Positions 11,380 to 25,401 of a stretch of 64,000 bases of DNA are shown here, in pieces. Both the position numbers and the translations under genes were made by a program. This DNA is from Muricea muricata (Eukaryota; Cnidaria; Anthozoa; Malacalcyonacea; Plexauridae): positions 16,264,430 through 16,328,429 of the forward strand of contig OY979720.1 of assembly GCA_963855995.1 (NCBI GenBank), given 5' to 3'. The notes under the pieces were generated by a model. That model was not told the DNA's origin. It searched no databases and saw nothing but the letters and a program-made list of their open reading frames with translations. How positions within the stretch are numbered: position 1 is the first letter of the stretch; each line of letters begins with the position of its first letter.

Positions 11380-12005
11380 TCCAGCACCTAGAGATACAAA
11401 AAAAGCATGTTTACTTACCATAACGAGAGGCAATTCCATTTTGGTTTTACCTTGTCCCTTTAAGATTAGTACGTATAGTTCTGCATGTCGGCCGCGTTGA
11501 AATTTCTTGTGGGCTCTTGCCAACACGTTTTTCGTTAATATTACTACAAAACTGTATTGCTGTCAAAAAAGGCGATATATATTTCAAGTTCAATTTTAGA
11601 AAAAAATAACTAGCATCACCAGAAAGCTCGTAAAAACTGCATATAAAATATTTGAATGGTCACCTTAATTTTTCCAGTTCTTAGTGAATTATGAGTCTTT
11701 GAAATCATATTAATTTTTATGCTAGTGTCCAATATTTTTCTGAAATTTCAGCAATTTTTCGTAGTTTGAAGGATCAATTATATAGGAAAAACCGGGGTGA
11801 CCATTTGAATGCCTTATATGTAGTTTTTTATGAGCTTTCTGAAAATGTTGGTCATTTTTTTCCAAAACTAAATTTGAAATATCACCTTTTTGACTGTAAT
11901 GCAGTTTTATAGTAATATCGACGAAAAGAAAGATAAAACCAAAATAGAATCGCCCCTCGATATGGTAAGTAGTTATATCGACCTCTAGCTGCCGGACTAT
12001 TTGTT
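11380..12005. mobile_element. Long imperfect foldback element
   Basis: Left and right halves are diverged reverse complements: gtttacttaccata / tatggtaagtag, attttggtttta / taaaaccaaaat, ctcgtaaaaactgcatat / atgtagttttttatgag, and tgaatggtcacctt / ggggtgaccatttgaa. The right half alone is also present 5' of copy E (about 18975-19110), so the element predates the D/E duplication or was copied with it. Confidence 0.65.
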
Positions 12006-12149
12006 CATAGGTTACTATAGGGCTGCTTGCAAAATCAGTAAAATCTATGAGTTAATCACTAAATCAGGTAATCATTTTGTGAGATCATTAATATACCTTA
12101 CCCAAGGTCTAAGGGGCTGATTACACGGCCTTGCTTAACCGGGATAGGA

Positions 12150-12715
12150 TTGAGTGGAATGATTTTGATGTATTCATAAGTCATCACGGCAAAACAAAAG
12201 TTTATCCGCTCCCAGTAAAGAAAAGAAAATGTTCGCTGGAAGATCTCGAATTTCAACAAGATTACTGTTGTTGCTTCAAATGGAAAATAGTCCAGTTTAG
12301 TCGAAAAATTAGGATTGAAGAAGATGAATATAAAAAAATCATGCATGATATGGCTCTCGTCTCGTGTCGGTAAAGTAGGCGAAATACACAAACACCCCAA
12401 AAGCTAAAACACCGTTCATTCAACCGGCACCAGTGATGACACACTATAGCATTCGTTAATTATTTCAACGTTCACGCAACCGTTTAAACACGGAGAAAAT
12501 CTAACCAGTTTCGCGGCAAAAAATAGAATTTAAACTGGCCTTATATGACAAGCCGCACCCAAGAAAAGGTATATTTTGCAATTGTCCTATGATGTATATT
12601 CGTCTTCAAATGATAAATTATGATAAATAATTAATTAAGTGTGCAGTTGACACGCACGCGTAAAATATTTGTCATTATATATGTCATATTTAGAACGCGA
12701 AACTACCTTGCAACA
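12150..12715 (+). promoter_or_regulatory. Conserved upstream block of copy D
   Basis: Same block as 5' of C, E and F: gaatgattttgatgtatt, then gaagatctcgaatttcaa, the TA-rich gataaattatgataaata segment and the start codon. This copy is uninterrupted by a transposon. Function is inferred from position only. Confidence 0.4.
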
Positions 12716-15812
<3,097 letters not shown>

Positions 15813-15954
15813 AGCAGACGTAGACCTTGAAGAATACCCAAAACCATGAAAGATCATAAACAGCAATTAACACACAAAAATAGAAGTCAAAGAACAACAA
15901 GTATACCGAGAGCGATACCAATATATATACTTATTGTATATGCCAATTTTCGTT

Positions 15955-16151
15955 TGCGAAATACAAAAGAGTGCTCAATGTCATATAGACAGAGCAAATT
16001 GTATATAATCGTGCAAAATACCTCAAAAACTTACCACTACAGTCTGCTTCATCCAGAAGGAATGAATATTTACTATTTAATATACGAGCAGGAGTGCTTT
16101 ATCCGATATAAAACGCGAGGCGCATCCGAGCGTTTTATATCTGATAAAGCA
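15955..16151. repeat. Dispersed repeat with terminal palindrome, copy 1
   Basis: The segment gcgaaatacaaaagagtg through cgtgcaaaatacctc and accactacagtctg recurs at about 23680-23835 and, as two inverted copies, at about 44370-44610. Here it ends in a palindrome at 16095-16151 with 20-bp arms (ctttatccgatataaaacgc and its complement). In the second copy that palindrome is replaced by a few bases. Confidence 0.7.
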
Positions 16152-16611
16152 CGAATTGCGAGTATTTTAAAAAGCTTCAAAAGCGATCCATTTTTTCCCA
16201 TCTTGTCAGTTTGTTTGCGAAAAAATTTCCAATACAGATGTTGTATAAGCCGACAAATTTGAGGCAAACGTTTGTAGAAATACAAGAGTGTTTTATCACA
16301 TATAAAGACTCCTTATATGATTGTATACAAGTTCTCTCTGGATTAAATAATTACTTTTATTGAGCTTTCGACTCTTCGAGCTACAACACGGACGCGAATT
16401 TTGTAAATAGCTTGTGAAACTCTCCGATTTTATAGATCAGTTTGCGAAGTAATTTTGAAAAATACATCTTATATAAGACGAGAAAATCAAAGTTAAAAGT
16501 TAAGGAAATCAACAGAATTCTGTATCAGAGTATACAGACTCCTTCACGCTCATGATTTCTTTTGTGTTTTCTTTATGAATTATTAATGAGTTTCACATAT
16601 ATATACAATGG

Positions 16612-18720
16612 GTGGACAAAAAAAAGTGCCCCGTATTACAATACTGGCATCGGTATAAGTATGTATGTATAATGTAAAAGACAAAAAACAATTCATAAAT
16701 AGTAATGGTGCTAAACAGATATGTGTATATATATCACATCATTTAAGTGTTAATTTTACTTGAGAATTACACAACAAATTGATCATTAGAAGTATAAAGA
16801 AACTGAACACATGTTTCCAAATGTAGTCAACTATATTTACAATTATTTACAGTGTGTTAAAGTCTTACATAGCACGTTTTATAGCACCTCACCAAATACA
16901 AGATGTCCATGCATTTATTCTCACATTGTCAAAGCATTAGTTAATATTTGGTTGACCATCCCTTAGATTGAATAACTGCAACAAGGTATTCATCAGACAT
17001 TGAGTACCCAGCATGTTTGATAATTTCAAAAAGTTCATCTTCGTTTTGTGGATTGCATCTTGAGTCAAGCGATTGGGTTGACCCCATAAATTTTCAATCG
17101 AATTTAAATCCGTCGATTGGGCAGGCCAATTCATCACTTCTATCTTCTTATTTTGAAGGTATTTTTAACAACTAGTGTGTTTAGGATCGTTAGGATTTTG
17201 TTGGGTTTCAGGGTTTAATCGAATGGCTGATGGAACCATATGATGAATCAAAATTTTCCGATATTCTCTAAGGTATACACTGGCAGAACGAAAAGATGTA
17301 ATCTATGTTTACATGAGAAACTTATTATTATCCGCCATCCCGAAATGGCTACATTGGACTCTAGGAACGAACTTCTTTCATCGTGTAGGCACCGAAAGGA
17401 ACATTTACTTAGCACGCATTGACCCTTGTAATTTCTCGTATCACGTTACCTTCTTATATTGTATATAGTATCAAGTTTCCTAAGAATTACCATCAAACGC
17501 GATTATCGCCTGAAGAGTGTGGCAAGTGTGGCTTGCCATGAATCAAAATTTTCCGATATTCTGTCCCAGTCCCTTTATCCAATGCAGATCGCCAACGCTT
17601 ATTTCGACTCCGTAGACGGTCGGACACCTCCGAGATGGCCGAGCACCTCATTGATCTCCTTCCCAGACTGCTCTGGCTCATTTAGACGAAGTTGTATTAT
17701 GAATACAAATTGTTTCGACGGTTTCCAGCAAGATCGTTGTTAGCTCAGTCGTCTTGGCGTATCATTTCTAGTGGGGCAGGCGGGGATTCGAATCCTGGCC
17801 GCAGCTCAATTATTTTTAAATACGTCAAACTTTTTTTTCTACTTCAAATTTTTACGATTTGGGTAGGGTTAGGTTTAAGGTGGGGATCAGGGATTATTTA
17901 CAATTATTTAAGATTTTAAAAAGCAAAATCTAAGTTTCATCAGATACTTAGGTTTGGAAACGAGATCAATAAGGTGCTCGACCATCTCGGAGGTGTCCGA
18001 CCGTCAACGGAATCGAAATTTGCGTCGCCAACACCATTTCACGAAAAACACCCCCATACATTAATTGTCTTCTGATGCTGCACGGTTCCTTGCATGCAAG
18101 GCACGACGTACGTCTGTTACTTGTTTTGTTCGCCATACATGCTGCTGTGATTGGTTCTTACAGCCAAACGAGGACTCATCACTCCACACCACACGTTTCC
18201 TTTGCTCGATACTTTAACCAGAATGCTCACGAGCAAATTGCAGACGTGCTATGCTGTTTTTTTCACTAACATATGGCTTATTTGATTTCTTTCGCCAAGT
18301 AATACCTTTTTAATTCTCTAAGACGGTGCTGAATTGTTTTCGTTGATACTTCAACACCAGTTTGATTTTTTAATTCATTTATGATTTCTTTCTTAGTGGA
18401 GTGTCTGACCTCAAGGATTTAGCAATAAAGCGATCACTTCTCTCGGTCGTCCTTCGTTTTCTTCAAGGGCCACGCGTCCGACCACAATCCTAGGTTAACT
18501 TCAATTTTGCACAAATTTTCTTTGTTCCTGAGTAACAGAGCTTAAACTTTTGTGCAACTTCACAAGCACTGACTCCAGCCTTAAGCATGCCCAGAATTTC
18601 AAGATTCCTTCTTATTCTTTCTTCCGATCTTCCAGTGGATGATGGCTTCTTGCTTTTCTGCTCTGATATATTCTCTTATGTATATGCTTGTATCCTTAGC
18701 AGTGGTTCGACAAATACCAG
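16612..18720 (-). mobile_element. Tc1/mariner-like transposon, dead, interrupted
   Basis: Minus-strand fragments read like a Tc1 transposase. There is a helix-turn-helix region (RRNLEILGMLKAGVSACEVA near 18560-18620), a second DNA-binding stretch (IQHRLRELKRYY near 18310), the catalytic-Asp motif VVWSDESSF (near 18170), and near 17090-17135 NWPAQSTDLNSIENLW with the final catalytic Glu. Stops and frameshifts are many. The part that should carry the second Asp is interrupted by other sequence at about 17200-18030. One end, gggtggacaaaaaaaagtg near 16612, looks like a Tc1 terminus; the other was not located. Confidence 0.75.
17590..18030 (+). mobile_element. tRNA-derived SINE-like insertion with inverted flanks
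   Basis: A polymerase III promoter-like pair is visible: A box ttagctcagtc at about 17740 and B box ggattcgaatcc at 17784-17795, about 40 bp apart as in tRNAs. The acceptor stem does not pair convincingly, so this is a SINE head and not a tRNA gene. Inverted copies of cggtcggacacctccgagat bound it at about 17607-17660 and 17960-18010. It lies inside the dead Tc1-like element. Confidence 0.6.
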
Positions 18721-19287
18721 ATGTCAGTCCTGTTTCTTGTACGAATATTTATACACAAATAGAACTGTTTTAACGTTGTGGGAGAAATGGTGGAGAAACA
18801 TTTTCAGACACTTTTCTTTTCCAATATTTCTAAGAATTTTCCATACTGCATTGGGGAACTTTGTAACTAGTTCAGTATTTAACCGATTAATACATTTTTG
18901 CATGCTGAGTAGTCAAATTGACACCTAAACAATGTTATTTGCTATTTATCTGGACGGCAACGTCATTTTAGTCATTTTTTTCTAAACTCGAATTTGAAAT
19001 ATCACCTTTTTGACAGCAATGCAGTGTTATGGTAATATCGACGAAAAACAAGATAAAACCAAAATAGAATTACCCATCGATATAGTAAGTAGCTCTATCG
19101 GCCTTTAGTATAAATTTCCAGGTGACTATTGATTTTCCTGCATTCTGATTGGTCAAAATTCACTGTCTCTGAAGTGACAGTCACTGACCAGTGACTATAG
19201 CTTTTTGATTTTTGCTTTTTTATACAGTACTGAATAAAAAGAGAATTTTTGTAAAGTTTAGTGGATTATTATCCTGGAAATTTATAC

Positions 19288-19396
19288 TAAAACAATTAGT
19301 CGCCTCGGGCTCTGTGATTACAAGCCTATATTCACTTCGCATTCGGCTCAGTGAATATAGGCTTGTAATCACCTCGCCTTCGGCGACTAATTGTTA
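19288..19396. mobile_element. Palindromic element with central cgccttcggcg motif
   Basis: Arms ctgtgattacaagcctat and ataggcttgtaatcac, bounded by acaattagtcgcc and ggcgactaattgt. It belongs to the same type as 48143-48263 and resembles the palindrome at 4742-4848. Confidence 0.75.
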
Positions 19397-19574
19397 ACTA
19401 GCTGCTGGACTATTTGTTCATAGGTTACTGCTGTTACTATAGGGCTGCTTGCAAAATCAGTAAAATCTATTAGTTAATCACTAAATCAGATAATCATTTT
19501 GTGAGATTATTGACATAACTTATCCAAGATCTAAGGGGCTGATTACACGGTCTTGCTTAACCGGGATAGGATTG

Positions 19575-20140
19575 AGTGGAATGATTTTGATGTATTCATA
19601 AGTCATCAGGCCAAAACAAAAGTTTATACGCTGCCAGCAAAGAAAAGAAAATGTTCGCTGAAAGAACTCGAATTTCAACAAGATTACTGTTGTTGCTTCA
19701 ACTGGAAAATAATGCAGTTTAGTTAAATCACGAGGATTGAAGAAGATGAATATAAAAAAATCATGCATGATATGGCTTTCGTCTCGTGCCGGTAAATTAG
19801 GCGAAATACACAAACACCCCAAAAGCTAAAACACCGTTGATTTAACTGACACCAGTGATGACACACTATAGCATTCGTTAATTATTTCAACGTTCACGCA
19901 ATCTGTTTAAAACACGGAGAAAATCGAACTAGTTTCGCGGCAAAAAATGCGATTGTAAACTGGCCTTATATGACAAACCACACCCAAGAAAAGTTATATT
20001 TTGTAATTGTCCTATGATGTATATTCGTCTTCAAATGATAAATTATGATAAATAATTAATTAAGTGTGCAGTTGACACGCACGCGTAAAATATTTGTCAT
20101 TATATATGTCATATTTACGACGCGAAACTGCCTTGCAACA
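19575..20140 (+). promoter_or_regulatory. Conserved upstream block of copy E
   Basis: Nearly identical to the block before copy D over its whole length, including the TA-rich segment just 5' of the start codon. A minus-strand open frame of 100 codons (19520-19822) is preserved in the D counterpart (12098-12400), but no domain is recognised. Confidence 0.4.
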
Positions 20141-23100
20141 ATGTGTAAGATAACTCAGCCTTTTTACAATGCTATACTACCCGTTTTGATACAAGGTATG
20201 CAGCTATTATTGGCGGAAAATGTGGTTCAATGTGACAAGCCCAGAGGATTCCAGTTACTATTCCCAGGTAAATCACTTTTGAAATATGCGCGCCTTATAG
20301 TTGTTAACATGTTGTAGTTAACGCCTGTTCGCGCTGCTTTACTGATATGTCTGACACAAAGCATGCATGTATATAGTAGGCCTAAAGTAATTTATAGTGA
20401 CTTGCTTTCCTCCAAGTTAGAAATTTCAAATTGTTGTCGGGTATGAATTTATATAATCATGATTTACTTAAACTATGAAAAGAGGACGCTTGCTAATAAG
20501 GAATTGAATAAAAACGTGCATTGAGAGATGTAAACATATATACGAGGTTAAAAAAATTATAATTAGAAAGTAAATATATATATATATATATATATAAAAA
20601 AAGGATGAAAATAATCAATTTACATATAATGGAAATTTGATGATAACCAACTATATAGGACATCATGGCCAACTGTAGGGGAACAGCAGCCTTGATATTG
20701 TGTCTTTAACTATAAACTAAACTATATAGACTAGGCTATAACTATATCCATCAAACGTTTAGCAAAAATACAAAGCGGTGAAATTTGAGAAACAAAAATT
20801 ATTTTAAATGCATAAGCGGTCGTGATGTTGTACTGAAAAGAAAATGCATGGTAGATTATATTTATCTTTAATTTTGAGATTTGAACTACACTATTTTATA
20901 CCAGCTACTTCATACAAAAAAATAATTTCGTTATTTTACCTTCATCACCTGCCAAATTTTTAGTAAAGTTCATAATTACTTCATGACATGCGGTCTGTAA
21001 TATATGTAATATTTATTCTATTTATTACATGTCCTCTCATATCCAAATTCTCAGAGACTGTATTGACAAAAAACGTTATTGCAAGCTACAAGGTAAAATC
21101 ACATTCCGAATGCCTGTTTCACTGTTATGAAAACAAGGAATGCGTGTCATACAATTATGAGTATGCCCTGAGAGACAGCATTGAAGGGGAACTTCGCCTC
21201 TGTGAGATTAACAACATGAGAATAAGCTCTTGTCCTACGCGGGAAGTTAGCAAAGAAGACCATGGTTACTATGAAGCAACAGATCACGAACAACAGGTAC
21301 TCTCTAATTTCTATTTATGTTTCCTGCATGTTTCACTTTGCATAAGAAATTTAACATCGCTTCAACATTGGACAAATGCAATCATGCAATGTTTAATGTT
21401 CGTCATTCGTGCAGGTACCTGTGCATGTGAGTAGTCAGGGCGCTTACATCGAAACTGACAGACAACAATCAGCTAGAGCGCTTCTATATAAGCGCCCCGT
21501 GAGCGGTATATTTCAGTGAGCTCGAGGCGTAATTCAGTTGAAGTGGAGAAGGGAGGGGGCAAGGGCGAGTGCCGAATGCGCGATCCATCAAGGGGGAGAG
21601 GTGCATATATCCGGGAAATGTTGAAAACTATAACCTCGGATATGCGATTTTCTGCGATTTTTATATCCTATTGAGCTGCAATTCTAACAGCTTAGAGAGA
21701 TTTGGTAACCCTACGGCTCAGTAGCGCAGTAGGAATCTTCATCTTCGGTGAAAAGGGGGGAGGGGCTTTCTCTAATTGTTTCTTATTTTAAAATGATCAT
21801 TATATTTAGTTGTATGGGCCAGAGAAGAACCCTGGCTTGTCGTGCTTGGATATTCAAAGATGTCATGACAACGATGGTGAATATTGGCTGTTGTCGGAAC
21901 TAACATTTTGGAAGCTTACGAAAGTGTTCTGTTACTTGAACACAGCGGCCGGTAAGGATGCATGTAAAGGATGGTCAGTTGAAGTTACAAGATAATAACA
22001 TTAATATGTTCGATGTAATATAACTATAATTTGCTCACATATGCAAACAGGGCCAGCATCTTAACATACTCTTTGCATGGGTAATATGCCTGGGAATATG
22101 CCATCCAGAGCAGGGAAATGTTTTGTTAATTAAAACGCAACGAATAATTACACAATGCGTTCATTATAAAATCAAAATCATTAGTTTTTTTTCTGTTGAA
22201 CCGGCGAGCACAAATGAAAGAAATTAATGTTCTTTGATAGTGAGAAAATTATATTAAATTGCATTATTGATTGAAATTAGCTTTCGAAATATTATAGCCT
22301 TTTTCCATATTAATTATAACCATATTAATTGTACTTCTGACCATTTCGTATACATAACAGCGCATATTTTGTTTTTACTGTATATGCTAAGTAAATAAAA
22401 CTATTTCACTTACAGATGCTGCAATAAATCTTGCTTATAATAAAGCAACAAAACAAAGTTCAACGTATGTGGAGGAGCATGGTGTTGCCAACAATGCCGT
22501 GGATGGAAACAGTGAATCAGTTTATTTTAAGTATTCCTGCACTCATACAGCCCATCCATATTCGAATTCTCCATGGTGGAGAGTAGATGTTGGAAATGTG
22601 GTAAGTTTTGATCAGTTGGATATAAACCGTCGCTCACATGTTATTCAAACTTTTCTTCAAATACTCATTAATAATTCATAAGATTATTGGCCAATCATGT
22701 CAACCAATAATAGGTCATATGAGATGGCTTTATACCTGATAAAGTGCTAATTAGGATGACACTTTATATAATCTGTCACGTTCATTAGTATTCTTTATAT
22801 AATGTTGCATCCTATTTAGCGAACAATCGCGTTTTATCATATCTATAAAGTGCTAATTAGAATGACACTTTATATAATCTGTCACGTTCATTAGTATTCT
22901 TTATATAGTGTTGCATCCTATTTAGCGAACAATCGCGTTTTATCATATCGAACAATCGCGTTTTATCATATCTAAAACGCTCGGCTGCGCCTCGCGTTTT
23001 AAATATGATAAAACGCTCCTTCTCGTGTATTAAATAGTACAAAATATTGTATGCCTCTTAAGCTTACTTTTTTCCATCTCTTAACACCGTTCGTATCCCC

Positions 23101-23527
23101 CAGTGTTCCTGCCATAACTTACGTCACAGGACACGATAACTTTGCTCAAGTACGACAAGCCATCGGATGACGCACAGCACAACTCTCGACCAATGAAAAT
23201 TCAGAATGAAAGCTAAGTATCATATAAATACTATCGTCACAAAAATGAAGACTACAGTTACTTTCTTTGCAGTATTTCATTCGCAAGCTGATCATCACCA
23301 ATCGCTCTGACTGCTGTTGGGAAAGATTATCTAATTTTCAAATCAGAATTGGTCTTTCTCTGGATAACAACGGGAACTCCAACCCTTTATGTGGAGGATT
23401 TCATTCGCTCCAAGCTGAGACCAAGACTATCGTGTGTCCAAATACCATGTTAGGAAGATATGTGAATATTATCATTCCTGGACCTGATAAAGTTCTTACT
23501 TTATGTGAAGTCGAAGTATATCCTTAG
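20141..23527 (+). CDS. Lectin copy E: secreted PAN-stub-FTP protein, complete
   Basis: Exons 20141-20267, 21055-21296, 21810-21951, 22416-22600 and 23273-23527 give 316 codons plus stop, phases 1-0-1-0. Signal peptide and PAN domain are almost the same as in copy D (SECLFHCYENKEC; ALRDSIEGELRLCEINN). The stub exon reads LDIQRCHDNDGEYWLLSE. Exon 4 has two extra codons (SSTYVEEHGVANNAV instead of SSTHVYGVANNAV) and the unusual NSESVYFKYS. Exon 5 carries NRSDCCWER, GGFHSLQAETKT and the LCEVEVYP ending. Exon 4 length variation falls in the first part of the FTP domain. Probably a secreted glycan-binding protein, as for copy C. Confidence 0.85.
22741..22973. repeat. 106-bp tandem duplication in intron 4 of copy E
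   Basis: The unit starting aaagtgctaattag is repeated at 22847 with few differences, followed by a third partial copy of its end (cgaacaatcgcgttttatc). A palindrome (aaaacgctcg / cgcgtttt) follows at about 22973-23001. Confidence 0.85.
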
Positions 23528-23679
23528 TACAGCCGTAGACCTTGAAGAATACCCAAAGGTACAAAGGACCACAAACAGCAATTGACACACAAAACAGAAG
23601 TCAAAGAACAACAAGTATACTGAGAGCTTGTATATATATATACAGTATATTTGTTAGTTTTGTATTAGTTTTTGTTTGC

Positions 23680-23835
23680 GAAATACAAAAGAGTGCTCAA
23701 TGTCATATAGAGAAAGCAAATTGTATAATCGTGCAAAAGACCGCAAAAACTTACCACTACAGTTTGTTTCATCCAGAAGGAATGAATATTTACTATTTAA
23801 TATACGAGCAGGAGTGTTCTACTCTGATAAAGCAC
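23680..23835. repeat. Dispersed repeat, copy 2, behind copy E
   Basis: Matches 15955-16100 behind copy D, from gcgaaatacaaaagagtg to atacgagcaggagtg. It then diverges where the D version carries its terminal palindrome. Confidence 0.7.
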
Positions 23836-23981
23836 GAATTGCGAGGGGTTTAAATAGCTTTAAAAACGATCGACCCAATTTTTACCCATCTTGTCAGTTT
23901 GTTTCCGAAAGAATTTTCAATATAGATGCAAATTTTCAATATAGATTGCAAAATCAGTAAAATCTATTAGTTGATCACTTA

Positions 23982-24186
23982 GGCCCGGGTATTTTAGACA
24001 TTACGGATAACTGTTGCCCTAGTAAGGACATGTTTTCAACACTAAACTGGATGCCTATTATGGATCGCATTGAGTACCGTAAAGCCATTATGGTCTACGA
24101 AAGTCTCAATCATTTTGACTTACAAGGTATATTAGCTATGTAATATTTTAACCCTCCTTAAATAAAGTTTGTTGTATTGTATTGTT
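23982..24186 (+). mobile_element. LINE 3' end, 5'-truncated
   Basis: A fragment encodes LNWMPIMDRIEYRKAIMVY, typical of the C-terminal end of CR1/L2-type ORF2, and ends in tattgtattgttgttg. It interrupts a stretch that is continuous before copies D and E (atcactaaatcag there; atcactta then taagtcag here), so the empty site is visible in the paralogues. Confidence 0.75.
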
Positions 24187-24284
24187 GTTGTAAGTCAGGT
24201 AATCATTTTGTGAGATCATTCAATTAACTTATCCAAGATCTAAGGGGCTGATTACGCGGTCTCGCTTAACCGGGACAGGATTGA

Positions 24285-24810
24285 GTGGAATGATTTTGAT
24301 GTATTGAATAAGTCATCAGGCCGAAACGAAAGTTTATACGCTGCTAGCAAAGAAAAGAAAACGTTCGCTGGAAGAACTCGAATTTCAACAAGATTACTGT
24401 TGTTACTTCAACTGGAAAATAATGCAGTTTAGTTGAATCACGAGGATTGAAGAAGATGAATATTAATACACAAACACCCCATAAGCTAAAACACCGTTGA
24501 TACAACCGACACCAGTGATGACACACAGAGCTATAGCATTCTTTAATTATTTCAACGTTCACGCAATCCGTTTAAACACATAGAAAATTTAACCAGTTTC
24601 CGGCAAAAAATAGAACTGATTTTAACCTGGCTATATATGAAAAAAGGCCAAGAAAAGGCGCATTTTGTTATTGAAATTGTCCTATGATGTATATTCGTCT
24701 TCAAATGATAAATTATGATAAATAATTAATTAGGTCTGCAGCTGACGCGCAGGCATAAAGTATTTTTCATTATATATGTCATATCTACGACACGAAACTG
24801 GCTTGCAACA
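24285..24810 (+). promoter_or_regulatory. Conserved upstream block of copy F
   Basis: Same block as 5' of C, D and E, but with a deletion of about 60 bp after gaagatgaatatta. The TA-rich segment near the start codon is intact. Confidence 0.4.
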
Positions 24811-25253
24811 ATGATAAAGTTAACCCAGCCTTATCGCAATGCTATGCTACTCGTCTTGATACAATGTATGCAGCTAGTATTGGCGGAAAATGCAGTTCAA
24901 TGTGATAAGCCCAGAGGATTCCAGTTACTATTCGCAGGTAAATCACTTCAGAAATACGCGCACCCTTTTGAGTTGTTATTCGTGCTGCTTTACTGATACG
25001 TCTGACACAAAAGCATACATGTATAGTAGGCCAAAAGTAATTAATAGTGACTAAAACATCAAGGTAAACTATCATGCACATGCTTTCCAGCCGGTTAGAA
25101 ATTTCAAATTTTTGTCGGGTATGAATTGATGTAATCATGATCAATTTAAACTACACAAAAAGCGGACACTTGCTAATGAGAAATTGAATAAAAACTGTGC
25201 ATTGAGACATGTAAACATATGTACGAGATTAAAAAAAATATAATTAAACCAGT

Positions 25254-25332
<79 letters not shown>

Positions 25333-25333
25333 T

Positions 25334-25401
<68 letters not shown>

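Noticed and set aside
17735-17815. Possible tRNA gene
   Set aside because: A and B boxes are present but acceptor and anticodon stems do not pair well, and it lies in a transposon; a SINE head explains it better.
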